64,000 nucleotides of DNA from Rhodovulum kholense (GTDB taxonomy: Bacteria > Pseudomonadota > Alphaproteobacteria > Rhodobacterales > Rhodobacteraceae), in NCBI RefSeq assembly GCF_003053725.1, contig NZ_QAYC01000005.1, forward strand, positions 1 to 64,000, written 5' to 3'. Below are positions 7,642-16,057 of the stretch, piece after piece. A program made the position numbers and the translations under genes. Every line of letters starts with the position of its first letter. Within the stretch, counting starts at the first letter, position 1. The notes beneath the pieces were generated by a model, which made no database searches, was not told where the DNA came from, and worked only from the letters and a program-made list of their open reading frames with translations.

Positions 7642-10600
7642 GCGGTGGCCCCCTGCGGATCAGGTTCGGCCTGCAAAGCGCCGGGTACGATACGGCTCAC
7701 TGCGACGTAGAGGAGCGGCACAAAGAATACGGCAAGGACCGTGGCCGAGAGCATACCGCCGAAGACGCCCGTGCCGATGGCGTTCTGGACCTCGGACGCC
7801 GCGCCCTTGGCCACCACGAGGGGGACGACGCCGAGGATGAAGGCGAGCGAGGTCATGACGATGGGCCTCAGGCGCAGGCGCGCGGCCTGCATGGTGGCGC
7901 GGTTGAGCCCCATGCCGCCCTCGCGCAGGTGACGGGCGTATTCGACGACGAGGATCGCGTTCTTGGCCGAGAGGCCGATGATGGTGACGAGCCCGACCTT
8001 GAAGAAGACGTCGTTGTCCGCGCCGCGCAGCAGCACCGCCGTCACGGCGCCGAGGACCCCAAGCGGCACCACCAGCATCACCGCGAAGGGGATTGACCAG
8101 CTTTCGTAGAGCGCCGCCAGCACGAGGAACACGATCAGCATCGAGGCGGCGAAGAGCATGGGCGCCTGGCTGGCGGATTGCTTTTCCTGCAGCGACTGCC
8201 CGGTCCATTCCACGGCGAAGCCTTGCGGCAGTTCCTTGGCCAGACGTTCCATCTCGGCCATGGCGGCGCCGCTCGACACGCCGCCTGCCGCCTCGCCCGA
8301 GATGCGCGCGGCAGGATAGCCGTTGTAGCGCTCGAGCTGCGAGGGGCTTGGCTCCCAGACGGGCGTCACAACTTCGGAGAGCGGAACCATGGCGCCGCTA
8401 TCGCTGCGCACCTCGAGCCGCAGCACGTCCTCGGCATGCATCCGGGCCTCGGCCTCGGCCTGCACGATGACCTGCCGCATCTGCCCCTGGTAGGGAAAGT
8501 CGTTGACGTAGGTCGAGCCGATGGCGGTGCCGATCGTGTCGGTGATCGCATCGAAACCGAGCCCGAGCGTCTGCGCCTTTTCCCGGTCGATCTTGAGCGC
8601 GATGGCCATGCCGTCGGGCAGGCCCTCGCTCATCACGTCCGAGAGCATCGGGCTCCGGGACGCGAGGGCGACCAGCCTCTCCTCGGCCGCCTTCAGCGCC
8701 TCGGGACCGGCGTTGGCGCGGTCTTCCAGACGCAGGGAGAAGCCCGAGGTCGTGCCGAGCGACTCGATGGCGGGCGGTTTCATGATCATGGCAATCCCCT
8801 CGGGTATGTCGGCCATCGCGGCTTCGGCGGCGGCAATCTCCTCGTCCACGCTGCTCGTGCGCTTATCCCAGTCCTTGAGGCTGGTGAATGCCTGCGCCGC
8901 GTTCGGCCCCGAACCCGAGAAACCGAAGCCGAGGATCACGGTGTTCTCGGCGATGTCGCGACGGGTCGCGGTATGCGCCTCGTAGGCGGCGATCACGTCG
9001 CGCGTGCGCTCGGCCGTGGCGCCCGCCGGAAGCTCGAACATCGCCATGAAGCTGCCTTGGTCCTCTTCGGGAACGAATGAGGTCGGGAGCCGCGTGTAGG
9101 CGACGGCCAGCACTGCGCAGAGCGCGATGTAGAGTACGAACATCCGTCCGCCGCGGCGCAAGGTCCAGCCGACCCAGCCGGTATAGGACCGCGTCAACGC
9201 GTCGAACCTGCGGTTGAACCAGCCGAAGAACCCGCTTGCCTTGCCATGATCCGTCACCGGGCGCAGGAGCGTGGCGCAGAGCGCCGGTGTGAGGGTCAGC
9301 GCGAGGACCGACGACAGCAGGATCGACACGGCCATCGACAACGTGAACTGCTTGTAGATCGCCCCGACCGATCCGCTCGCCAGGCCCATCGGGATGAAGA
9401 CCGCGACGAGGACGAGCGTCGTGCCGACGATGGCCCCGGTGATCTCGCGCATCGCCTGCTGTGTTGCGGCCCTGGGCGAAAGCCCCTGCCGCGCCATGAT
9501 CCGCTCGACTGCCTCGACCACGACAATGGCGTCGTCGACGATGATGCCGATGGCCAGCACCATGCCGAACATGGTCAGCACGTTGATCGAAAAGCCGGCC
9601 GCCCACATCGCCGCGAAAGTGCCAAGGAGCGCGATCGGCGCGACGATGCCCGGGATCAGGGTGTAGCGCATCTTCTGCAGAAAGAGCAGCATCACCGCGA
9701 AGACCAGCACCATCGCCTCGATCAGCGTGTGGATCACCTTCGAGATCGACACCTTCACGAAGGGCGCGGTGTTGTAGGAGATCGACACCTCCATATCGCC
9801 CGGCATGGCGAGGCGCAGCTCTTCCAGCCGTTCCTCGATGGCGGCGGAGGTGCGGACGGCGTTGGCGCCAGGCGTCATCTGGACCGCCGCGGCGGCGGCG
9901 GCCTTGCCATTGCTGCTGACGCTGAAGGCAGTGGTCTGCGCGCCCATCTCGATCCGCGCGACATCGCCGAGCACGAGCCGACCGCCATCGGGGGTGGCGC
10001 GCAGGGAGATCGCGGCGAAGGCCTCGGGCGAGGTTAGCTTGCCCTCGATGGTCAGCGGGGTCGAGATGCGGGTCCCGGGCACGGTCGGATCGTCGCCAAC
10101 ACGGCCCGGCGCAGCCTGTGCGTTCTCGCGCGAGATCGCCGCTGTGACGTCGCTCATGGACAGCTCGTAGCCGGCAAGCTTCGCCGGATCGACCCAGACC
10201 CGAAGCGCGCGGTCGGATCCGAAGGACTGCACCCGTCCGACACCGGGCACGCGCTTGAGCTCTTCGCCAAGCGTGCGGTTGAGGTACTCGCCGAGGCCGA
10301 GTTCGTCCGTGGCCCCGGTCTTCGACCGCAGCGTGATCACCATGAGAAAGCCCGATTCCGCTGCCTCCACGCTCACGCCCGAGCGGCGCACCGGCTCGGG
10401 CAGCAGCGCCTCGGCGTTCTTGAGACGGTTTTGCACCTCGACCTGCGCCAGATCGGCATTGGTGCCGGGCTTGAAGGTCAGCATGATGTTCGCCCCGCCC
10501 GTCGCATCGACGGTCGATTCGTAATAGAGCACATTCTTGACGCTCGAGAGTTCCTTTTCGATCGGCCGGATCACGCTGTTGGAAACGGTCTCCGCGTCGG

Positions 10601-10754
10601 CGCCTGAATAGCTCGTGAAGATGCTGACGCTCGGCGGCGCGATGTCGGGAAAGCGCGCGACGGGCAGTTTCGGGATCGCGACGATCCCGGCAAGCGCGAT
10701 GAAAATCGCGATGACCCAGGCAAAGACCGGGCGTCGGATGAAGAACTGGGCCAT
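7638..10754 (-). CDS. RND multidrug efflux permease, HAE1 (AcrB-like) family
   Basis: Inner-membrane proton-driven transporter of 1038 residues, the normal size for AcrB-like pumps. It opens with the typical MAQFFIRRPVFAWVIAI and has the internal duplication of membrane and porter domains. The proton-relay Asp-Asp pair is in GIIVDDAIVVVEAVER, and the conserved lysine of the second half is in LSAKNAILVVEYA. It starts 12 bp after the adaptor stop and overlaps the response-regulator gene by 4 bp. No outer-membrane TolC-type channel is encoded nearby, so the pump must borrow one. Substrate is unknown; drugs, detergents or bile-like compounds are usual for HAE1. Confidence 0.95.
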   Translation of the reverse strand: MAQFFIRRPVFAWVIAIFIALAGIVAIPKLPVARFPDIAPPSVSIFTSYSGADAETVSNSVIRPIEKELSSVKNVLYYESTVDATGGANIMLTFKPGTNADLAQVEVQNRLKNAEALLPEPVRRSGVSVEAAESGFLMVITLRSKTGATDELGLGEYLNRTLGEELKRVPGVGRVQSFGSDRALRVWVDPAKLAGYELSMSDVTAAISRENAQAAPGRVGDDPTVPGTRISTPLTIEGKLTSPEAFAAISLRATPDGGRLVLGDVARIEMGAQTTAFSVSSNGKAAAAAAVQMTPGANAVRTSAAIEERLEELRLAMPGDMEVSISYNTAPFVKVSISKVIHTLIEAMVLVFAVMLLFLQKMRYTLIPGIVAPIALLGTFAAMWAAGFSINVLTMFGMVLAIGIIVDDAIVVVEAVERIMARQGLSPRAATQQAMREITGAIVGTTLVLVAVFIPMGLASGSVGAIYKQFTLSMAVSILLSSVLALTLTPALCATLLRPVTDHGKASGFFGWFNRRFDALTRSYTGWVGWTLRRGGRMFVLYIALCAVLAVAYTRLPTSFVPEEDQGSFMAMFELPAGATAERTRDVIAAYEAHTATRRDIAENTVILGFGFSGSGPNAAQAFTSLKDWDKRTSSVDEEIAAAEAAMADIPEGIAMIMKPPAIESLGTTSGFSLRLEDRANAGPEALKAAEERLVALASRSPMLSDVMSEGLPDGMAIALKIDREKAQTLGLGFDAITDTIGTAIGSTYVNDFPYQGQMRQVIVQAEAEARMHAEDVLRLEVRSDSGAMVPLSEVVTPVWEPSPSQLERYNGYPAARISGEAAGGVSSGAAMAEMERLAKELPQGFAVEWTGQSLQEKQSASQAPMLFAASMLIVFLVLAALYESWSIPFAVMLVVPLGVLGAVTAVLLRGADNDVFFKVGLVTIIGLSAKNAILVVEYARHLREGGMGLNRATMQAARLRLRPIVMTSLAFILGVVPLVVAKGAASEVQNAIGTGVFGGMLSATVLAVFFVPLLYVAVSRIVPGALQAEPDPQGATA

Positions 10755-10766
10755 GTCGCACGTTTC

Positions 10767-11927
10767 TCAGGACTGGGTATCGGTGGGGGTGGCATCGGGG
10801 CTGCGCGTCTCGGCCGTGACGCTCGCGCCGGCGGGCACGCGGTTCTGGCCGCGTATCGCCACGATCTCTCCGGGCTTGAGGCCCGAGGCGACCACGACGC
10901 GATTGCCGACGCGCGCGCCCAGCTCCACATCGCGGCGCGCGGCCTCGCCGCCGACCGAGACGATGGCAAGCTGCGCGCCTCCCGTCGAAGTGCGCAGCAC
11001 GGCGTCCTCGGGCACGAGAAGGGCGTCCTCGATCACCCCGTAGGGGAGGCTCGCGCGGACGAACATGCCCGGCAGGAGGGCAAGGCCCGGGTTCGCCGCC
11101 TCGATGCGGACGCTGACATAGCCCGTTCCCTGGTCGACGATGACATCTGACGATTTCAGCGTCCCGGTCAAAGGGTCGGAGGCGCCGCGGTGCTTGTGGA
11201 TCGTGACCGCCCCCAGCCCGTCCTCGGCCGCCGTCAGGACCGCGTCGAGGTCGCCCTCCGGCAGTCTCAGATCGACATTGACGGTCTCTAGATCCTGCAC
11301 CACTGCCAGCGCCGTGTCCCCGCCGACCGAAACCAGCCCGCCGATCTCGGCCAGACCGGCGGCGACGTAGCCGTCGATCGGCGTGCGCAGGGTCGCGAAA
11401 TCCAGATCGAGGCGCTTGCGCTCCACCGCAGTGCGCGCTTCAGCAACGCCGGCCTTCGCGAGCTCAAGTTCGTTGTGCGCGGCCTCGTTGGCCTGGAGGC
11501 TGACAGTGTTCGTCGCCAGCAGGGAATCCGAGCGTTCGGCGGCGCGCCGGGCATGGGCCTCAGCGGTCAGCGCGCGCGCCAGCGCCGCTTCCGCGACGGC
11601 TAGGTCCGCCTTCAGGGGCGCTGGATCGATGCGGAAGAGAACGTCACCGGCCGAGACCCGCGTGCCTTCCTCGACGTGGCGCTCGAGGATCAGGCCACCG
11701 ACCTGAGGACGGATCTCCACCCGGCGCCCGGCCGCAACGCGCCCCGAATACTCGGAGGCGAGCACGATCCGCTCGGGCTCGACCATCGCCACGGTCAGTT
11801 GCACCGCGGCTTCGGCTTCGGCATCTTCCGGAGCAGCAGCGTCCGAACGCGGACCCCACTGGACCGAGACGACCGCCACGGCCACCAGGCTGAGGACGGA
11901 GAGGATGAGGAACTTGCTGCGTGTCAT
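10767..11927 (-). CDS. RND efflux periplasmic adaptor (membrane fusion protein)
   Basis: Bridges the RND permease to an outer-membrane channel. I start at the ATG at 11927 because it gives a clean N-terminal membrane anchor (MTRSKFLILSVLSLVAVAVV). The open frame continues 72 codons upstream but that part is hydrophilic and cysteine-bearing, and overlaps the promoter region. The rest shows the lipoyl/barrel-sandwich halves (SGRVAAGRRVEIRPQVGG and LRTPIDGYVAAGLAE), an alpha-helical hairpin of about 80 residues between them, and a beta-barrel (LLPGMFVRASLPYG). No lipobox cysteine, so it is anchored by the helix. It is the first gene of the five-gene operon. Final length 386 residues, usual for the family. 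Confidence 0.92.
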   Translation of the reverse strand: MTRSKFLILSVLSLVAVAVVSVQWGPRSDAAAPEDAEAEAAVQLTVAMVEPERIVLASEYSGRVAAGRRVEIRPQVGGLILERHVEEGTRVSAGDVLFRIDPAPLKADLAVAEAALARALTAEAHARRAAERSDSLLATNTVSLQANEAAHNELELAKAGVAEARTAVERKRLDLDFATLRTPIDGYVAAGLAEIGGLVSVGGDTALAVVQDLETVNVDLRLPEGDLDAVLTAAEDGLGAVTIHKHRGASDPLTGTLKSSDVIVDQGTGYVSVRIEAANPGLALLPGMFVRASLPYGVIEDALLVPEDAVLRTSTGGAQLAIVSVGGEAARRDVELGARVGNRVVVASGLKPGEIVAIRGQNRVPAGASVTAETRSPDATPTDTQS

Positions 11928-11990
11928 AGGACGCCCCGACAGTTTCACACCGCAGCCAAATGGCATCGCTTGGTGGACGTAGCGCCGAGG

Positions 11991-12011
11991 TTTCGTGGAG
12001 CTTTCGTGGAG
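11991..12011 (-). promoter_or_regulatory. Candidate OmpR-type operator: two direct repeats, 11-bp period
   Basis: TTTCGTGGAG is present at 11991-12000 and again at 12002-12011, identical and exactly 11 bp apart, one helical turn. Response regulators of the OmpR/PhoB family bind head-to-tail to such direct repeats. The pair is 64-84 bp upstream of the adaptor ATG at 11927, where an activator site would sit. The assignment to the operon's own regulator (6943-7641) is inference. No confident -10/-35 pair was identified. Confidence 0.5.
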
Positions 12012-12151
12012 GCCAGACTGCAGAGCGACGGTCGATGCGACATGCAAAGGATTGCTCACATATCGGTCGAAATCCAGACCGATGAAGTGCAAGCATCCGG
12101 CGTAGGCTGCGGTCAGGCGGCGCAGCGTTGCTCCGCTGCCCACCCCTTAAG

Positions 12152-12715
12152 TGTTCCATCCCGGATGATCACATAGACCCGCGGCGGTCTTCCCTGTTCA
12201 TGGCAAGATCGCTTCTGCGCGAGGTCCGGGATGGAGGGCGGAGATGCTGATCTCTCTTCACAAGAAGGCGACGACGACGCCCAGCGCCACGACCACGCCC
12301 GCCGTCAGAGCAGCAATACAGCGATCACAAGCTTCGACCGCGGCGCTGAGCCGGGAGCTCGGGATCAATCCGAAGACGGTGGCCAAGTGGCGCAAGCGCG
12401 AGACGGTGGAAGGTCGCAAGACAAGGCCGAAAGAGCCGCGCTCCAGCGTTCTCGGCGAAGCCGAGGAAGCAATGGTTGTCGCGTTCCGGCGGCACACGCT
12501 GCTGCCGCTCGATGATTGCCTCTATGCCCTCCAGCCGACGATCCCGCATCTGACCCGATCAGCACTGCATCGGTGTCTTCAGCGGCATGGCATCTCACGG
12601 CTACCGGATGTCGAAGGGGACAACCCCACGCCTTGCGAATACATCTGCAAGATCTGGACTTCAGAGCCGGACAGATTCATCGTTGACCCGATCCACCAGA
12701 TGCCGGGACTGAACA
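12152..12715 (+). mobile_element. IS481-family deletion derivative (564 bp)
   Basis: The left end at 12152 reads TGTTCCATCCCGG. The right end, read on the minus strand from 12715, gives TGTTCAGTCCCGG. These match at 11 of 13 positions and show the TGT...ACA termini of IS481. A full element would be about 1.1 kb; here the middle of the transposase is missing. Flanks are CCTTAAG on the left and CCTAGGG on the right, only a weak match, so no convincing target duplication. It is mobilisable only if a full-length relative supplies transposase. Confidence 0.7.
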
Positions 12716-12720
12716 CCTAG
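12244..12720 (+). pseudogene. IS481-family transposase, catalytic core deleted
   Basis: 158 codons in frame. Residues 1 to about 120 are the IS481 N-terminus: a helix-turn-helix (LSRELGINPKTVAKWRKRE) and the LLPLDDCLYALQPTIPHLTRSALHRCLQRHG region. The frame then jumps directly to a C-terminal tail (KIWTSEPDRFIVDPIHQMPG). The DDE ribonuclease-H fold, about 150-200 residues, is absent, so it cannot transpose by itself. The HTH could still bind the IS ends and act as a repressor, but that is speculation. A strong GGAGGGCGGAG ribosome site precedes the ATG. Confidence 0.75.
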
Positions 12721-13293
12721 GGCGGACATCGGACGTTCGGGACTGACGCCGTGTATCGCCCCAGAATCCGAAGAGCGGACCTTCGCGGCGCCGCAGAGGC
12801 TTGGGGCGATAGGACCGGAAGTCGCGCGTTTTGCCGAGCGGTCAGGGAACAAGAACACCACTTATTCCATGCAGATGCGTTTCTGAATGATCCGTGAAGC
12901 GAATGGGCTCTCCAACGGCCTGATCACATCCAATCCGCGCTGACCGCCCAACGCTTCCACAGCGAAGGCCGCGACCAGTTTCTCTGCCATGCCGGGGGTT
13001 TCTGCTTGCTTCAGGGATAACACTCCCCCGGACTGTCGCCTGCTCCGTCCGGTCCTATAACGCTGCGCGCAGGTTCAAGTGCCGTGGCGGCCTCATCTCC
13101 CAGGAATAGTTCCGCAAGGTCCCGATTTTGGAATTTGGCTGACTCACAGCCACCTCGATCAATCAGATGTCGTGAAGGAACGCCGAAAAGCCTAAAAGGC
13201 GAATAATTCAGGCCGACAGTGTTAAGGAAAAATTCACGACTTTCCAAAATTGTCGCCGAAGAGGATTTGACCATTTCCCGGGGGGATTTTGCT
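12716..13293. other. Spacer without a recognisable gene
   Basis: Between the IS481 derivative and the beta-roll gene. Only short, compositionally poor open frames are present (the longest is about 100 codons on the minus strand at 13011-13316 and it overlaps the start of the next gene). The first 70 bases resemble the repeat family at 1075-1240. The last 100 bases are clearly more AT-rich than the surroundings and probably hold the promoter of the gene at 13294. Confidence 0.5.
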
Positions 13294-14757
13294 ATGTCGA
13301 TGATTTCCAACAACACATCTAGTACGCAAATGGCACTTTCCTTGTTGACCGCTCAGGCCGGATCGTCGGGCGCACAGGCTGCCGCATGGGAGGCCACCGA
13401 GCAATCTGACGGGGCAACTGTAGACCAGTCAGGTGGAACAAGCCGCTATGACATCAACGCTATCTTCAATGCTGAAAGCAGTTTGCGAAGATCAAAGCTC
13501 GACGCCGTGGCAGAGTTGTCAGAATCCCGGCCTGGGACAGCCGCCGACCAAAGCCGACGGGAAGCCACGCAACGCGAGGTCATTCGGCTGAACGCCCGCG
13601 CCGAAAAAATGTCCATAGCCCTGCAAAGGCTGGGGTCAGGGCCCTTGTCGGAGGGGCAGCGGATCATTTTTCTGTTTTCCAGTGGCGAAAGCAATGCCGT
13701 CAGCATCTTCACAACCGGAAAGGCGGAATCCATCTACCTTGGAGGCGGCGGCAACGTCCTGTCAATTCAGGCCAACACAGCCGAGAGTATTTCCACTGGC
13801 GGTGGTCATGACGCAATCGCGATCAAGGCGGACTCCGTTTACAGCGTCTATACAGAGCGAGGCGCAGGTTACGAATTCTCTGTGAGATCGGACGGCTCCA
13901 GCTATCCACGGTACGTTGCGGCGAGCGAAAGCAACGATGCCGTGGCCATACAGGCGCGGCGCGCTGCCAGTATTTATACAGGCGGCGGCAACGATGCCAT
14001 AGCCATTCAGGCCGCTTCTATCCAAAATGTTTACGCGGGTAAAGGCGCAGACGCCATTTCGCTACAGGGCGGTGTCGTCTCGGGCATTTATGCAGAAGAC
14101 GGCAATGATGTGATTGCTGTCGATGCGGCCATCGGCATGTCGGTCCTACACAACCTTGTCAGTGGATCACTCATGCTGGGCGGAATTGAATACATTCGGC
14201 CCCAGAACCTCGAGGACAGGATGAGAATGGCCACGACGAGCTATTCTTCCGATGTCCTCGGCGGGTCCGGCAATGACACCATTTCCGTCTCCGTTCAAGA
14301 GGTCATCTCAATAGACGGGGGTGCGGGCGATGATGTTATCTCGATTGGAAGTGGCACGGTTGGATTGCGTGTCGGGGCCGGCTCGGGGAACGATGTGGTT
14401 CGTGTGTCCCAAGGCGCGGAACTGGTGATCCAGACCGACGATACTGACTTCAGTTTTGAAAAGGATGGCAACGATTTGATCGTGCGCCATTCGGGAGGCT
14501 CGGTTCGAATTGAGGATTATGAAAACGCTGCCGCCATTGCGGTTGCTGGCTCCGGCGCGGGATACAACACGACAGAGCTACTAGCGCAGCGGGAAAGAGA
14601 AACGGCTGATCTCCGGAATTTTGTCGAAACTGCCGAGGGGACGATTCTGACAATACCCGAGGACAAAATTAACTTGGATCTTGGGATTGAATTTGAAAGC
14701 TCGGATTTCCAGATGATCCACATTGCAATCACCAATCCGCTGGACGTCAGAGTGTGA
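13294..14757 (+). CDS. Degenerate beta-roll (RTX-like) repeat protein, probably secreted
   Basis: Start chosen at 13294, 7-8 bases after a run of GGGGGGA; the frame continues 25 codons upstream without a ribosome site. The 487-residue protein has a Ser/Gln/Ala-rich N-terminus beginning MSMISNNTSSTQMALSLLTAQ, a helical region (about 75-120), then about ten imperfect repeats of roughly 18 residues with the consensus SIYTGGGNDAIAIQA. Three better calcium-roll motifs follow (GGSGNDTISV, GGAGDDVISI, GSGNDVVRV). This is the pattern of a parallel beta-roll. No Sec signal peptide is visible, which fits type I secretion with a C-terminal signal, but no type I transporter is adjacent. Base composition is more AT-rich than the core genes, consistent with transfer. 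No known function. Confidence 0.75.
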   Translation: MSMISNNTSSTQMALSLLTAQAGSSGAQAAAWEATEQSDGATVDQSGGTSRYDINAIFNAESSLRRSKLDAVAELSESRPGTAADQSRREATQREVIRLNARAEKMSIALQRLGSGPLSEGQRIIFLFSSGESNAVSIFTTGKAESIYLGGGGNVLSIQANTAESISTGGGHDAIAIKADSVYSVYTERGAGYEFSVRSDGSSYPRYVAASESNDAVAIQARRAASIYTGGGNDAIAIQAASIQNVYAGKGADAISLQGGVVSGIYAEDGNDVIAVDAAIGMSVLHNLVSGSLMLGGIEYIRPQNLEDRMRMATTSYSSDVLGGSGNDTISVSVQEVISIDGGAGDDVISIGSGTVGLRVGAGSGNDVVRVSQGAELVIQTDDTDFSFEKDGNDLIVRHSGGSVRIEDYENAAAIAVAGSGAGYNTTELLAQRERETADLRNFVETAEGTILTIPEDKINLDLGIEFESSDFQMIHIAITNPLDVRV

Positions 14758-14809
14758 TATGTCCATTTAATCTATTTGGCTTGCGAATGACGTAACGGTA
14801 TCGATGGCG

Positions 14810-14911
14810 GGACCTTGGCCCCTTCAGGGCGCGCTGCAACCCACGATGAATGGCCACTTTCTTGATTCAGGAGGCGGCAGGCGCAGGGCGCTCAACGTCG
14901 GCTATCGGCAG
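14810..14911 (+). repeat. 102-bp direct repeat, copy A
   Basis: Begins GGACCTTGGC and ends ATCGGCAG. It aligns without gaps over its full length with copy B at 15343-15444, with roughly three quarters identity by eye. Shared blocks include CAGGGCG, GCTGCAACC and GGGCGCTCAACG. The two copies bracket the small membrane-protein gene 14995-15300. Confidence 0.65.
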
Positions 14912-14994
14912 CGAGCGCCCGAGCGGGCGGCCCGAGGGGCTCCGGCGCCATGCTGCGCCGCCGCAGGCCCGCTCCGGGCCCTTAGCCCCGTTCC

Positions 14995-15300
14995 TTAGCT
15001 CATGGTCCCAACGATCACGGCCAGAATAGCGGAGCCGACCAGCGTTACAGTGGCGACCAAACACTTTACAGAGAGATTGAGGTCGAGGGCAAACACGCGC
15101 CAGATGACCGCTGTGGATACGAGTCCTGACAGAACCAAACTCCACCCCACATTCGCATTCACAGCATACCACACCGCTTCATTGCTCAAGGTTCTGCCAG
15201 TGCGGGAAGCGGTCGTTGAGTTGGGGGGAACCATCTGCAACGCCATCATCAGACCGATTGCGCAGAAGATGGCCGGGGGAAGCAGCATCAGGTATTTCAT
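14995..15300 (-). CDS. Small membrane protein of unknown function
   Basis: The start at 15300 is fixed by GGAGA six bases upstream of the ATG. The open frame extends 26 codons further but that part lies in the flanking repeat. The 101-residue product has a first hydrophobic segment at about 3-22 (MLLPPAIFCAIGLMMALQMV), then a polar loop, and two more segments at about 47-67 and 77-98. It is probably a three-helix inner-membrane protein. No family recognised. The gene sits between two 102-bp direct repeats just before the tRNA boundary, so it looks like cargo of a repeat-flanked unit. Confidence 0.6.
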   Translation of the reverse strand: MKYLMLLPPAIFCAIGLMMALQMVPPNSTTASRTGRTLSNEAVWYAVNANVGWSLVLSGLVSTAVIWRVFALDLNLSVKCLVATVTLVGSAILAVIVGTMS

Positions 15301-15740
15301 TGGTTTCTCCAAGGCGATCGGTGTCCGTTTCGGCCGCCCTCCGGACCTTGGCGGCTCCAGGGCGTGCTGCAACCGCAATGCACGGCCGCTTTCGTGGTTC
15401 CGCAGGCGGTGGAGGCTTGGGCGCTCAACGGCCGCAATCGGCAGGAGGCTGACAGAATGGCCGCAGTGAATCGCAGGTCGGAATTGGAGAGGTGCCAGGC
15501 GGCCCTCGCGCTCGGGTGCCGCTTGGCGGCTTGGGGACGGGCCGCATGGATAGCGCGGTCCTTCATTTGCGGAGGAAACCTGCTGCTATGGGACGGGGGG
15601 CCGTGGCTCGGGGGCATCTGAGAAGTGGCGGCATTCCCTGCCCGGAATCGCCGTCGTAAAAGGGCAAGGTGGCCCACGCCCGTTTCGCTGTGGGGTGGGC
15701 TCCTGATTTCGCGTTTAAAATCAGATGGATAAGTTTGGGG
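15301..15740. other. Spacer between small membrane protein and tRNA
   Basis: Holds the second 102-bp repeat (15343-15444) and about 300 bp without a convincing gene on either strand. The final 60 bases, just downstream of the tRNA 3' end, are AT-richer (GCGTTTAAAATCAGATGG) and would be the attachment-site flank if the tRNA was an integration target. Confidence 0.5.
15343..15444 (+). repeat. 102-bp direct repeat, copy B
   Basis: Partner of copy A (14810-14911), same orientation, 533 bp away start to start. It begins GGACCTTGGCGGCTCCAGGG and ends CGCAATCGGCAG. The identical length of both copies suggests a defined unit, not random similarity. Confidence 0.65.
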
Positions 15741-15816
15741 TGGTAGGCCCGGAGGGACTCGAACCCCCAACCAAGGCGTTATGAGCGCCCTGCTCTGACC
15801 ATTGAGCTACAGGCCC
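15741..15816 (-). tRNA. tRNA with anticodon CAT, probably tRNA-Ile2 (lysidine type)
   Basis: Read on the minus strand from 15816. Acceptor GGGCCTG pairs with CGGGCCT with two G-U wobbles. The D arm is GCTC...GAGC, the anticodon stem GGGCG/CGCCT encloses loop CTCATAA, and the T arm is GGGGG-TTCGAGT-CCCTC. An encoded ACCA end is at 15741-15744. The anticodon is CAT. The sequence around it (CAGGGCGCTCATAACGCCTTGG) is like bacterial tRNA-Ile2, in which TilS converts C34 to lysidine to read AUA, rather than elongator or initiator Met. Automated tools may label it Met. Its 3' end is the exact border between accessory and core DNA. Confidence 0.9.
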
Positions 15817-16057
15817 GAACCTGTGGTTTCCCTAGCATCCCGGCGAGAGGGGTCAAGACAGAACCGTGCCGCTAAAGGTCTTCGGCCCCGGAACGAGGCC
15901 GGACCTTGCCTCCGCCCAAGGCGTCTTCGCGTGCAACTCGGCCCTGCCGGACATGGCGGCGGCGCTGCCACGCCAAGGGCTTGCCGGTTCGGCAGGGGCT
16001 TGCGCCGCGCTGCAGCAGGGCGGATAAACCGGCCGCACATCATCAGGAGGACAAAGG

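Noticed and set aside
11928-12143. N-terminal extension of the island RND adaptor by 72 codons
   Set aside because: The extension lacks a signal sequence, overlaps the candidate operator, and the internal ATG at 11927 gives a proper membrane anchor.
12145-12722. Target-site duplication around the IS481 derivative
   Set aside because: Flanks CCTTAAG and CCTAGGG agree at only five of seven positions, so I do not claim a duplication.
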